Position numbers and translations under genes: made by a program. The notes under the pieces were generated by a model. That model did not search any database. It saw only the letters and a list, made by a program, of their open reading frames with translations, and was not told where the DNA came from. A stretch of 64,000 nucleotides of DNA from Melampsora larici-populina 98AG31 (lineage: Eukaryota > Basidiomycota > Pucciniomycetes > Pucciniales > Melampsoraceae): contig NW_006768851.1 of the NCBI RefSeq assembly GCF_000204055.1, positions 62,001 through 126,000 of the forward strand, in the 5' to 3' direction. Of the stretch, positions 31,064-43,037 are shown piece by piece (within the stretch, counting starts at the first letter, position 1; each line of letters opens with the position of its first letter).

Positions 31064-32616
31064 TTATTCACCGAGGATTTGAATGACTTCAGCGCGGGTG
31101 GGAGGGGCAAAATTCTCATTGGTGGGATAGTCGGCATACTTTGTTTTTCCAGTAAAGAGGGTTGCATCACGACGGAGTAACTCTTTAAAGAAACTGCGAG
31201 TTGTATGGGCATCAATATGCTGATACCTTTGAATGTAGAAAGATTGGCTGTGCTTACGCAGTCTCATATTTGACATTCTTTCGCGCTTTATTCTCATCTC
31301 TGATCTCCTTCAAGATGCGATCAATGTGGAACCATTGTGACTGCTTGGCTGGGTGTGAAAGTTTGTATGAATTTAAAGTTTGCATTCGCTGGAAAGATGG
31401 TATTGAAGAGTCGGTTTCTAATCTTGTATCTTTGGATGATTAACAAACCCAATTACTTACAAGCAATATGATTCGGATCTTGATTTCAGGTTTGAGAACC
31501 TTCCCTATCTCTAGTTCGGTTGAAGCTTTTGATTTCTCAACACAGTAGTTATGTACCTGATTCAAAGACAGAGTCAGAGTGAATGAAAACGTCATGAAAC
31601 AGAAATCCAAGTACCTTGAGGTGTATTGTGTTAATCTCAGGAACTGGGATTGTGGGTGCAACATTAACCCTTGGTAGCACACCAATCATGAGCTAAAAAC
31701 AGCATACAAGAAAGACATTTTTAGTGGCGATTTAATTCACTTGAAGAGAAGAAGATGATCCTATTCACTTCACATACCTTGATTCGCAATTCAGCCTTTG
31801 CATTTTTCATTGCATGGTTTCGCATGTGTGTCTTCACAGTTGAGGTAACACCCGAGCCACTTGTAGTTCCAAATCCTTCTGGGAAGTGGGAACGCTTAAA
31901 AGAATCGGTTTGTGCCATGATCGCCTCCTACATAGAACATAATCATGATCAGACTTAGATGGATTAAGGAATTGAGGAGGTAAAGAAAAATGATAAGAGT
32001 AAAGCTTCACCCAGATGAGTCGGTCAAAAGAATCTTCAATGGGATCTGCATTCACTGAATCACTGTATGCTGTGATTTTTGCACTGAGAAGGGTCTCTCG
32101 AGTGATTGCGTTGAGCCAATCCTATAACAAAAAAGGATTAGATAATGACATATTAGAAAATAAATGATTACTTGCCACATATGTAGCGCTTGGCTCCCAT
32201 GACAACTTTTGTCGTTTATTTACAGTGGATTCATCTAAGTTTGACGGTCTAGACCGCACAGCTTGAAGTATGGATGTTGAAAGACAAATATAATTTTCAT
32301 ACTGGTTCTCTGGAGTTGATTTCTAAAGAAATCGATCAAGGAGTCAAAAGATGAATCAGAGATGATAATCCCATAGCAAGGAGATGGAGGATGAACTTAC
32401 GCTGATGATTCTTGATGCCAAGTTACGATACTCTTCAGTCATACCTAACAGATCAGCAGTTTCATTGAATGTAGATGAAGTCAAGAAAGAATGATCACTT
32501 TGAATAGGACTTGCACGCCCTTGAGGAGAGGAAGGTCCAAAAAGTGCAGATGCGTCAAAAAGACCGGCCTGAGCTAAAGCATTGGGATCTATACTACTGT
32601 CACTGGAATCCGCCAT
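31064..32616 (-). CDS. Unknown multi-exon protein, probable transposon accessory gene
   Basis: Not recognised by family. It starts at ATG 32616 (MADSSDSSIDPNALAQAG) and runs through about seven or eight exons to the stop at 31064-31066. Pieces that join at good GT-AG sites: SPIQSDHSFLTSSTFNETADL...ASRIIS; STPENQYENYICLSTSI; WLNAITRETLLSAKITAY; EAIMAQTDSFKRSHFPEGFG; MIGVLPRVNVAPTIPVPEIN; VHNYCVEKSKASTELEIG; KQSQWFHIDRILKEIRDEN; and HTTRSFFKELLRRDATLF...RAEVIQILGE. The start is Ser/Asp-rich and disordered, the middle is basic. Its position beside the split transposase gene suggests it is that transposon's accessory protein. The phase between exons 2 and 3 is uncertain, so exact boundaries are tentative. 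Confidence 0.62.
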
Positions 32617-33270
32617 TTGGTTTGATAATCGAAAGGAGAAGATGGTGATGCTGTTGACCGTCGAAGTGATCGATGGTGAGGGGGTGAGATGATCCTAAAT
32701 CGAGGTCTTTGTACCCACTTGTGACATTCAAAGTTCACAGGTGGGTGTGACATGTGTGATCATCTTTTGAACACCATCTTGTGAATTACACATTTATTCA
32801 AACTCTTTACGCCACACTGTGCATTCAGATGAATGTTATCATTTATTCTTGACTTCTAGAATCAATCTGTTCTTTGGTTTTTGATTCTGCGCAGAAAATC
32901 AATATTTGATTGCTTATACTGCTTGAAGACTTTACATCTAAAGTTCATTATGTGTCCTTCAGCATTGGAAATCTTATATGCTCATATGTGATATATTGTT
33001 TGTTTCAATCAAAAATTTCTGTAAATATGATCAACTCCCAACAGCCATTTCCTTTGTGAGATGTGGACTTTCAAATCCTCTTGATTTTCTTGAAGTTGTG
33101 AATTTTTGAATCTCTAATTTTTTGAATTTTTTTATTTTTGGATGTTCTCAAATCACATTGATGGCTGTGTTTTATTTCCCAACTTGGGATAGCACTTTAA
33201 GAGAAATTCTTTTAATTAAACCTTTTTCATTGAAACACAATTTACACCTAACCTGTAGAAAACAAACTAC
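32617..33270. other. Spacer with a hairpin
   Basis: No gene supported. At 32713-32746, ACCCACTTGTGAC and an inverted near-copy flank a 7-base loop about 100 bases upstream of ATG 32616. The rest is AT-rich. Confidence 0.45.
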
Positions 33271-33534
33271 TCAAAGCCTCAAGTCTATCTTTATCAACTT
33301 GAGCCTTTTGCTGAGCTTTCTCTTCCTTCTTCCTAGCATTCTCTTCTTTTTTTTAGACTTCTCTTCTTTCTTTGCTGCTTTCTCTTCCTCCTTTTTAAGC
33401 TTTGTCTTCTCCTTTTCCTCTGCTTGATTTGCTTTTTTTTCTTTGTTAACAACCCATTCATTCATACCTGATTCAATTGCAAGATCCCACTCTTCAGGGG
33501 TAACATCAGAACTTGGGATGTTTGCAGCACGAAG
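33271..33534 (-). pseudogene. C-terminal fragment of a large transposase-like gene, cut off by an insertion
   Basis: Minus-strand reading LRAANIPSSDVTPEEWDLAI followed by a Lys/Glu-rich coiled-coil tail (KEKKANQAEEKEK, EEEKAAKKEEK) and a very basic end. Removing the 10,488-bp element and one GTG duplication joins it in frame to the exon at 44029 onward (SLYSSDIH + LRAANIP). It is therefore the 3' end of that gene. Confidence 0.85.
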
Positions 33535-33537
33535 GTG

Positions 33538-33577
33538 CACCATGCCCGTTTTACGGTGGCTCGTCGACGAGAGCACT
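33538..33577 (+). repeat. Left TIR of the 10.5-kb element
   Basis: CACCATGCCCG, then a 3-base mismatch zone, then ACGGTGGCTCGTCGACGAG. It matches 43987-44025 inverted, with about two differences. Confidence 0.93.
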
Positions 33578-33949
33578 CGAGTACTTTCGTTTGATTTTAT
33601 TTTGTCTTTATCTTGTCTTTACATAGTCTTTTGATCGGTGGATCCCTTTGAAAGGCATCGAGTTCTTGTATTTTCATCGCGGTTGACCATTCCCTTTAAG
33701 AAACCGACGATTGTTTGCACACGTTAAAAGCACAAGAGAAAGGAAATAAAACAAAAGGACATAAACGTCCATCTAGTGGTTTTGTTAATCTGGAGGATCC
33801 AAAGAATAATGGTGCTCATGTCCTCATATCTTTCCCTGTTGGACCAACAGCGGAAGTTGCTCGTTTTTGGCGTCCAATCACATATTGCTTTATCCTTACC
33901 TTCCATCCTTGCTATCTGATTTTCTAAATGGGTTTGTTTACGTGCTGAT

Positions 33950-35098
33950 TTGGAGAAAGTTGTGAGATCATCACAACAAATTAATGTTGTTTCTTTTGTG
34001 TGCTCGGTAGATCCCCAACAATCTCATTATTGGAAGAATGGTGAACCTCCCAAGTCCATCAAGGCACTGAATGCCTCAGTCGCTTCCACCCTCCCCGTAG
34101 CAAATGCAGGAATCAGCAAGTCGCTAGCTACATTCACGAGAATGCTACTGGGTTACAACGATCAAGGCAAGACTTACCCTCCACCGCCCTCGCCGGAGGA
34201 GCTTGTCCAGTTTCCACATCTTGATCAGAAATATATCCTCACCGATCAAGACGTGTTTCTCACCAATCCGATCAAAGAAAGTGCAACAAACGACACCTAT
34301 CCAAGACATCTCTTCTTAGCCGACTTGAATAAACATAATATATTACAAGTGACATTTGACTGGACCGCCCCCGACCACACTAATTGGAATCGCACGATGG
34401 CCATCTTTATTACAAAACATTGGATGTTTGCCGAGAAGAAAGGCTTCTTCGACGAGAAGTCTATAAATCCAAACGACTGTACTGAAGACAACTGTATTGG
34501 TCTTATCCTTCGTTGGTTTCGAGGACGTAGAGAAGACATTCGAACAGGTCGCTGCTCTCCTCAGAAGCTTTTGAAGAAGGAAAAGGCAAGAAAGAAGAGA
34601 GCAGTACGTACCTATATCTGATAACCTGTGCTGCTGGTTTCACTAATATTTGTGATTTTCATTGATCAGTTATGGCGTTATCGCAAGCAGGCTTTGACTC
34701 GTTTACACGGAGAAAATACCTCTGCAGAGCTCATGCCCAACGCAGACTGCTGCTCTGATACCGAATGGCAGCCTCAACATATAAAGTACAATTCAGTCGG
34801 CTTGATCTGGCGAAGTCAGCAGTACACGAATGTTCTTCGGAAAATTGACGGACTCTCTGGTAAATACAAATCTTCGGTCTCAACTCCCCTCCTGGCAGGT
34901 CGCCGCTTTGATCAATGCAGGATCGAGTCACCTCAAATCAATCACAAGGCACCTGTCTGTTGTGGTCTACCAGAAAATTGTTATGAGCCATTATTTCTTT
35001 CTAATCTCACCAATGAGGCCAGAGCTGCATTAAGAATGAAGCCAGCCACAAATCTTTTGCATGTTTTACCTCCACTAATGTCAAAAGAGCTTGAGTAA
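33950..35098 (+). CDS. Accessory protein of the 10.5-kb transposon
   Basis: Function unknown; proteins of this look recur beside Tnp2-type transposases in basidiomycetes, to my recollection. Two clear exons, 33950-34603 and 34670-35098, are joined by a 66-base intron in phase (KARKKRA + LWRYRKQALTRLHG). Upstream coding sequence (around 33715-33900, FVNLEDPKNNGAHVLISF) may be an earlier exon, so the start is uncertain. Features: a Pro-rich link (YPPPPSPEEL), TFDWTAPDHTNWNRTMAIF, a basic stretch near the splice, then the C-terminal HIKYNSVGLIWRSQQYTNVLRKID and CCGLPENCYEPLF. The basic part with a Trp/Tyr-rich C terminus suggests nucleic-acid or transposase binding, which is inference. Confidence 0.65.
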
Positions 35099-35351
35099 TT
35101 GTACATCATTAGTATCATCATATTTATATCACTATTTTATTGGTATCTTTGCTAGTATGACACTTTCTTGTATTTATGTATCCTTTCTGAGAATCTCAAG
35201 TTACAAATGTTGGTGAAGCGTGAATCCAAAACAAGTTCTTGGAAAAGATTGAAAGTGTTGTACGTGTGTAACAAACAAAAATTTAGAGGGAAATAAAACT
35301 TTAAGATAACATCACCAAGATCTTAAAACATTGATACATGGACACCGTGGC

Positions 35352-38300
35352 TCAGGACGTATCCATGTCATCAGAGCTTGGGTTGTCTGGTGAAGCCCTG
35401 TCTGAAAATGTTGAGGCCATGTCGATGATGCCCTAAAATTAAAAAGATTATGGTCAGTTAGTTCCAAAAGACAAATATAGATGAGACTCCTTACTAAGCT
35501 TCGTAGGCTGAGCACAAAGATTGTGGGCTGTGTAATTTCCAGAACTCCGGCAGAGTTCTCAACCAATGCAGCGTGCCCAAACAGATCACTATGCGCTAAA
35601 CCGCGCAAAGGTTGAGTCTGACGGTACATCACTCTAGCTTTCAAGTATGGATATGAAGAGTATGGGCTTTTTAATTCATCCCCTGGGGTGAGGGCGGTGA
35701 ACGGTCGAACTACAAAGATTGGGTTATGATAAGTTTTAATGCGAATGATGTGGATGATTTCGCCAAATGAGGTTCCAGCTCGATCTTGAAATTCAACGCG
35801 ACTGTTTCCTACGTGCCATTGAAGTGTACTAAAGGTTTTTCCAGCATTTCGCCAGATAGATGTTTTCTCAAATTTTGGAAGTGCTGACAATCCTAGGTTG
35901 TTCAGAAGGGGCTGGATAGCGCCAATTATCTCTGTCGACAGGGTGGTTGGTTGCCATTTAGCGCCGCTGGTCCTTGTGAGGGCATCAAAACCAATCTTTT
36001 GGGCGTATTCAGGAGGGGTGTTGTCACACAGGTTGTTGAACAACGTCTTTAAAGTGTGCCTTTGAATCATCGTCTTTCCAACAATATCTGAGTCAAAAGA
36101 AATCAGGCAAAGAGATGAATTCAATGGTCAGCGATCAGGTGATTGACTGAGGGTGGAAAAAATACATACATTGATTGGCGTTTTTAGGAATTCGAACCAG
36201 GGAACCAATGGTACGTTCCCCAAACCATGCAGCAGTGTATGAGGGTGGCCCAAAACGTCGGCATTGATCCGGTAGATGTTGAGCGTAATGTATATTTGGT
36301 TTAGAACGGATGTCGGGCCATACTTTTCGGAGATGGGTTCGATAATCCATCAGAATCCGTGAGTATGCCATGAGGTCGTCCTCGTGAATTGATCGTGAAA
36401 TCGCAATGTTGATAATTGAAGTTGCCAGGCGAATGGCCTTGCAAATATGGGCTGATGCGCTATTGGTTTCAGAGTTGTGGAGGTGTGGTATTAATGAAAG
36501 AACCATATAAATCGTGTACAGTGTCAACCACTCGGCTGCTTTGGGAGTGCCACAGCGAGGCATACCAATCTGATTGGGTACACGAGTAAGCCAAGAAGGG
36601 ACATGTGTTGCGGTGATGCAGTTGTGTACAATGCGAAGCTCGTGAGGTGTAAGCGACGGTCCAGTTGACGGTCCTTGGAGTGTATCGTTTGACTCTCCTG
36701 ATGATGAGTTATGGCTTTCTTGGTTTGAACTGGCTGTCGAGGTTTTTGATTTGGCGGAGCGAGCATAGTGTGGACGGTCGGAGGATCTCGTAGATATGGA
36801 TTGGGAGGGGCAATCAGAATCGGAACGTTTAGAGCTGGTGGTAGATCCAAGATTTTCTTCGTCCACAAGAGGAGGTTCATAAATATGTGAATAATCGCCT
36901 TTCTGGAGACGGGCATCATCTTCACCTTGTAAAGACTTGCCTACTTCTCCGATCTGTAGGTAGGTTGTGGCGAGATCGTTCAGTAAGCCTAACACCAGGC
37001 AGTGCATTATGTCGACAGTGGGAAAGTCGATTGGGTGCCAGTAAGGTAATTCAGAGAAACAACAATAACGAACTCCGTCTTCTTTTAAGCGTTTACCACG
37101 TGCTGAAGCGGTTGGAGCATCTATCCACTTCTGAACATCTTCTTTGTATGATCGTGGGGTTCGGAGTTTGAAAGCTTTGTAGTCGACATGATTGATATCA
37201 TCTTTAGTAATATAACAAATTGAACAGAAAAGGATTGCGCTGTGTGATGCAAAGCCAGAAACCTTCTTCATCGCAGGCACATCAGCAATAAGAGGCCACA
37301 TTGCTACTCGGATCAAACGACCTTGAGGATATTGTGAAGTTTTGGTAAAAAAAACACCACTCCAAAGAGTGTGAAGCTCTTGTAATAGCGGGGTGAGGAT
37401 AGGTTCCATCTGGTCAGATGTCGGCTCGCGAGGACCGGGGATTATGCCGTAGATGAACATGTTCTCAGTGCGGTATCGTATGTCCGGTGGGAGATTAAAA
37501 CATACCAGCAGGAGAATGCCCGCAGAGATATGTCGAACTGAGCTCTTCCCGTATGGGTTGAACCAATCACAGAAAAAACCAAAGACAAGGTTGCCAGAGG
37601 TTCTTGTAAAAACCTTGCCATCGGACTTGAAGGAACGCCAAATTGTACCGTCCCAGATGTCAGTCATACGTCCGTCAGATCGTCGTCTGGCGTTGATCGA
37701 AGCGTCAAGAGGCTGTTCAAAAGTCGGAAATGAGAGCATCGTGGCGAGCCATTCAATGAAGCGCTGATGGTGGAATACTCGTATGGGTTTTTGCTTGTTG
37801 ACGGATTTGGTGACATTCTTGTAAAGAGGGTACTTGCAAGTGATGCGGGGTTTTGCGGACGTATCAGAAGGAAAACGAAGGTTTGTACAATGCTCTTTCA
37901 AAGGTTGATCAAAGGGCTGGCCATGCATTGTAAAGCATACCCGGCAGCATAATAGTTCATGTACATGTACCTCCAAGTGAAAGCACCGCAAAGCTTTCTC
38001 GATTGTTGAAGGGATCTCGGTTAAGACATCTAATTCCATTGGATTTGAAGCAGTGAATGTTGTCTTCAGTTTGAAGCGTTCCATTTCGAGCATGGTTCGG
38101 CAGGATTTATTGCTTCGGTTGTGATTAATGTAATCGTGAATAACGTGATACATTGATTGGATGCATGACGTGTGTTGAAGCATCCTTCGAGGAATGTAGA
38201 AAGGTTCCGTGGGAAATATTAACAAGGGTCGTGCACTACCAGCAGTGGTGATGGTAGTGTTGAATGACGATATTGATGGCTGAATGATGGCCGTGCTTGA

Positions 38301-38690
38301 GGATGGAATGATATCACTTAAAGGCGGGGAGACTCGGGGGTTTTTTGGGGGACGTGAAGTGTCAGGATCCATATCGGCATGCACAAGTTCAGATTCGTAG
38401 TCATCTCGTGGTCGTTTGGCAGGTTGCACTCGGGGTTGCGGTGGATGGGGGGGGCTCTGAGAGGTGGATGTCAGTTGTCCAGATGGATGCGGCAGAGTAG
38501 CTTGTAAAATGTTGTTGGAGGTGGTGTGAGGCACAGGTACGCCTGCACGGTTCGCCGCTTCCAGATGATTAGGGTAGTTGGTTCGGTGGAAAAGGCGGCC
38601 TGGAGTGATCTGGCCATTCTTTTTAAAAAATTGTTTGTCGCATCCTAGCTGGACACATGTGCAGATTCGGTGATTTGGACCGTGCCACAT
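35352..38690 (-). CDS. Tnp2-type (Transposase_21-like) transposase
   Basis: Transposase of the CACTA-related group. The main exon runs from ATG 38690 (MWHGPNHRICTCVQLGCDKQF, a Cys/His cluster) to about 36175. A second minus-strand exon is 36091 to about 35502 (DIVGKTMIQRHTLKTLFN), and a last short exon ends at 35352-35354. Between them a low-complexity Ser/Pro/Gln linker precedes the core: GNLVFGFFCDWFNPYGKSS, ILLLVCFNLPPDIRYRTENMF, GIIPGPREPTSDQMEPIL and FASHSAILFCSICYITK, then DFPTVDIMHCLVLGLLNDL, which matches the family's DxxHxxxLG segment. A Ser/Asp linker and ELRIVHNCITATHVPSWLTR follow. The exons are open. An extra 5' exon upstream of 38690 is possible. Family assignment is from remembered motifs. 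Confidence 0.82.
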
Positions 38691-39542
38691 GTTGGTGTTG
38701 CTGTAAAAAATCAACACATATCAGCCACTGAAGGAACTTTGAAACAGAGTAATTGGGATAAAAATGGAATAGTACGAACGTTCAAGTCTTTGAGACACTG
38801 AGATGAAATCCAAACATATAACACAATGCAGTAGAAAGACTGATAAACGAGGAAAAGAAAGCCAAGAAAGCCAACGGAAGTAGTACCGTTTTTGGTAGCA
38901 ATCGAGATCAAAGACCAATAAACGAGGAAAAAAAGCGTCCAGATGCGAGATAAATCAACCCAGGAACGCTGTATCAACTAATCCCAAACTAAGAGGTCTT
39001 TCACGAAACAGTCTCGATTCAAAATACCAGCTGATTATAAAGAGCCAGGAGATCACAACAAAAAGGTGACATTTATCAGCTTCAAACGAAATGATCTTTA
39101 TCAGTAAAAGAAACAGAAAGAAACTCACCAAAGATATTGTGCTGTAACACCGTTGAAGTTCCATCAGCGTGGGGCATATCTATTATCGACCGTTACACCA
39201 AACACATATGTACAGACATAATTTTGGGGTATGCATGATATCTCTCTCGAATTCTTACACAGTTTGGCATGACATACACCTTCTTAGACCCTACTTCCTC
39301 ATCATAGCCTTGACCTTCGTGCCAGAGTTGGGCAAGACCAAATTCGATCACAGATAGACATTATTACCTCACATCAGTCCACGTCGAAAGACTTTCGTCG
39401 AACGACCCTCATGCATTTTATCCTCCTTATTTCCAAAAGAGTAATCTATGATATTCATAAGTCCCACATGCGCGGCGAGTCTCATTTGTTCTTATGAGTT
39501 ACTCTTGAAGACAGTTCGCCCCAATACCATAGCCATTGCATT
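38691..39542. other. Divergent promoter region between transposase and kinase
   Basis: About 850 bases. It contains AAACGAGGAAAA direct repeats (near 38848 and 38921) and possibly a small 5' exon of the transposase near 39130-39164. No other gene seen. Confidence 0.4.
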
Positions 39543-40530
39543 ATGTCATCCTCTGACTCTCACGGTTTTAGTCGTAGTCATTCAATATACTCTCACGGTT
39601 TTAGTCGTAGTTATTCAATATCCGAGCTTCGTGGTAGAATAGGAAGATCCCCAGAATACCTTCAAAGCCTTCAAGGCCCAGTTGGCACCCTTAACTCGGA
39701 AGATTATCATTATCAGACCACACTTGTTAATTCTCTTTTTAGCAAAGTATACCAAGTCAAAGACCAACGCACCAACGTACTTTATGCGGCTAAACAGCTT
39801 TGGGTGGTTGATGCACAGAATTGTGTCAGTGCGATTCCCGACATCTGCAATGAGATTGATATCCTGGCCGCCATCAATCATCCCTCGATTGTCAACTTCG
39901 AAGGATTCTTCTCAAACGACCCATATACTACACTTATCTTTGAATACGCTCCCGGTGGTGATTTGAAAGACCTTCTTACTGCGTCAGACAACATATCACA
40001 ATCAGAAACAGTTATATACACGACTCAGCTTGCTGAAGCTATCCACTATCTACATGACCAAAGCATTATACACCGGGACTTAAAACTTAAAAATATACTC
40101 GTGTTTCCAAACGAAGTAGTCAAAATCGCCGATTTTGGAACCGCTACTTTCCTACCTGAATGTGGATACGTTTCCGAAGTCTGTGGCACACCTTATATTC
40201 AACCTCCTGAGATGTTGTCCGGGAGTACCTACTCCAAGCCAATCGATTGGTGGGCTTTAGGCATAGTGATGTATGAACTCCTCAGCAACGAAAGACCGTT
40301 TGTAAAACGTATGTTCATCTTTCATTGTTGATCTTGTGCTCAACCAGTTCAATGTTAACTCAGTATCATATACAGGGAGTGATATAACCAATTCGGACCA
40401 TCAAATCGCCTACCACAGCTCTTTTGGACCTGACATTTTTGCTGTTATATCTTTGTTGTTATTAAGGGACCCGCAAGAGCGTTTGACTTCACTGGACGCT
40501 CTTCAACAGATTGAAATCTTCAAGAAGTAA
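39543..40530 (+). CDS. Serine/threonine protein kinase inside the 10.5-kb transposon
   Basis: ATP-dependent kinase of 306 residues, almost only a catalytic domain. Exons 39543-40308 and 40376-40530 join in phase (ERPFVK + RSDITNSDH). The N terminus holds an 11-residue tandem repeat (SHGFSRSHSIY, SHGFSRSYSIS). The catalytic Lys (YAAKQL, about residue 84), alphaC Glu (ICNEIDIL, about 104), HRDLKLKN (about 177-184), DFG (about 197-199), the GTPYIQPPEM activation end and DWWALGIVMYELL are all present. The glycine-rich loop is degenerate (TLVNSLFSKVY lacks its glycines). The C lobe ends with LLRDPQERLTSLDAL. Subfamily unclear (AGC- or NEK-like). It lies between the transposase and the second accessory gene, so it is probably captured host cargo. 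Its substrate is unknown. Confidence 0.9.
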
Positions 40531-41371
40531 ACATTCATATCAAAAAGTTTACATAATACATCAACTGATCCTTTGATATTTGATCAAATGAATATGTTAT
40601 TTTTGGTGTTTTGTAAAAACAATCTTGAATAATCAACATCTTCAAGAGTACTATTTTTCCTCATTGACTTTGTCGTAGAAACTGCTCCTTTGATAGATCA
40701 CCAAATGATTGGTTATCTTTTACAAATACAATTTATATTTTTTGGCTCATGTATCTCATTGTGTTCCCGAATCAATCTTTCGACTTTGATATTTGTTCAA
40801 TGTATGAACAGGCAAGATCATCACAGATCTTTCTCCGGAGTTTTTCAATAGAGACCAACTATAAGATTAAAATTACAGAAGCTCGCCATAAGCAGCAATA
40901 TATACAATGGCTAGATACCCCAGATCACTTTTTTTTAATAATATAACTAAAATTTTGAGAGAAAACACCATGTATAGTTTTTTGAGAACAAACAAGACCA
41001 AGAAGACACAACCAAAATCATGAGACACTCGAGAAGACTAATACCTCCATAACTCAAACATAACCAAAGAGAAAAACAGACCATACAGCACAAGACAAAG
41101 AACTCAAGTTGGACAAAACACCGTGTATAGTGTGTACATTTTTTGAGAACAAACAAGACCAACAAGACACAGCTAAAATCATGAGCCAATCGAGAGGAAT
41201 AATAAATCCATAACTCACCCATAACTGAAGAGAGGAAAAGAGTATACAGGATGAAACAAAGTACTCAAGCCTCTTATACCCAAACTTATAAGCCAACAAG
41301 AAAACAAAGAAACTGGCAGGAGACGACCTTCAAGATAGGAACTAACTATCACAAATTGAAACAATAAGATT
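40531..41371. other. Spacer with a diverged tandem repeat
   Basis: No gene seen. About 150-bp units repeat at roughly 40961-41113 and 41114-41270, sharing TTTTTTGAGAACAAACAAG and CATAACTCA. The two diverged copies are offset by about 153 bases. Confidence 0.6.
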
Positions 41372-43037
41372 TCAAGCAGCAGGGGTGGAGGACTTGGTAA
41401 GCTCTTCGGTCAACCTTTTGATGGCTTGTCGAATGTCCACTACATCATCAGTTAACTTGAGGTTCTTAACAGCTACCGATGGGATGTTGCCTAACCAAGT
41501 GGGAGACACAAGAGAGCGTTGGAAACCCTTCGGCGGAAAGACATCAAAGTCAGGGGTTGTGGAGTAAGGACCTCGGTCGACTAAGTGTTGTGCTGCACGA
41601 TGGGCTGCGGCGACAACTTCTTGTCCTACAATACATTGGTCAGTCAATGAGATGAAGGTGTCGAGTTCGGCACTACGCCACGTGAGTTGAATCTTGCATG
41701 TCGCCTCGCTGTTGACATCATCTTCGGAATGGATCTCGGGCTGGGATAACATTTTGACTTCTTTGGATCCTTCGCCAAAAATAGCCTTTGTGACACCGAT
41801 ACGGGCTTTATAGATCTGAGTGTGGCAAGCAAGTAAAATCATAATCAGAAAAAGGAATGACATTAATGGAGGATGATCACAATTACTTACGTTTGATTTG
41901 GCTCTTCGGCGATTGACCAACTTCTTGGCACGTGTTCTGTTTGCTTCAACTTGTTTTTTACCTTCTTCGGTTTGCATCAACGTTTCATCCTTCTTTTGTT
42001 GAGTATAGTTTGTTTTCTTATTGGTGAACCATCGGCGGAGCAGTTCTTCACGATTGGACTGAGTATTATCTTTAGCCACAACCCCAAACGCGCGTGCGCC
42101 TCTCGAATTGAAGCATTTGACCCATTCCGAAATGATTATCGATGCCATGGACGAGTTCCAAGGGGTGTCGTAGCCAGCACCCCAGTCAAAGGTGCAGCGC
42201 CCAAACCCGGCCAGAGCCAACGCCGCCTCGCATTGTGTTCCCCAGCTATGAGCATATCGGCTAGAAGTAGTGAATTGGATGCGAGATGTGAATTTGACTG
42301 GTTGTAAGGAGATTGTAGAACGAACACGTTCTGCCGCATCTTGTTCAACTGCTCGAATCTGTGACCGATTTGGTTTGAAGCCGGCAGGTTTACTATTGAT
42401 ATACTTTTTCACCGCTTTCTCCATTGCTTTCTTGACAACTTCTTCGCGATCTTCTTTACGATTAAGCCATTCTTTCATTTCAGTTTCAGTAGGTGAGACT
42501 GGAAGAGTTGGATCAGGTACCCCAGCGGCGGTCGATCGAGACTTTCGAGGCATACCCATAAGCATTCGAACATACTCGTGAATCGCTTTGGAGATTTGAG
42601 AGGCCGCATTTGGAACATCGGGTGCATCGGCAACATTAGCAAAAGTCTTATCGCGTCGACGTGATTCGGTTGCCTCCTTGCGGAAAGCGGCTTTCTTGCG
42701 TTTACGCTTCTCGATCTCACCGGCAGAGAGCTCGCCATCTGATTTGCCAAATTAAGACCCAAAATTTCCAGTCAGTGAGGAGTGAGTTAAACCACCGCAC
42801 CATGATTCAGAGAACATGAGAACATACCTGATTCATCATCACCAAGATCTGGAGTTTCGTTGCCATAATCTGTACTATTGTCGTTATCGCCATCTGACAA
42901 AACAGAAGATGTATCAATGAGTATGACTCCACATAGATGATTGTGATCCGCTTCAACATACCTCCATTGTTGCCTCTATCATCCACACGTCTCTTTTTGG
43001 AGCTCTCAGCACTACCACCTGGATTCCGACTGCTCAT
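41372..43037 (-). CDS. Second accessory protein of the 10.5-kb transposon
   Basis: Unknown nuclear-type protein. It starts at ATG 43037 (MSSRNPGGSAESSKKRRVDD), with short acidic exons (GDNDNSTDYGNETPDLGDD) spliced at GT-AG sites. A long exon runs from about 42748 to 41891 and the last exon is 41815-41372. Features: a strongly basic segment (EIEKRKRKKAAFRKEATESRRR), a Pro-rich link, a predicted helical basic region (KKAMEKAVKKYINSK, RAVEQDAAERVRST), then a Trp-containing strand region (WGTQCEAALALAGFGRCTFDW) and a helix-rich end (DVVDIRQAIKRLTEEL). It may bind element DNA. No enzyme motif is seen. It lies convergent to the kinase gene and upstream of the right TIR. Confidence 0.7.
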
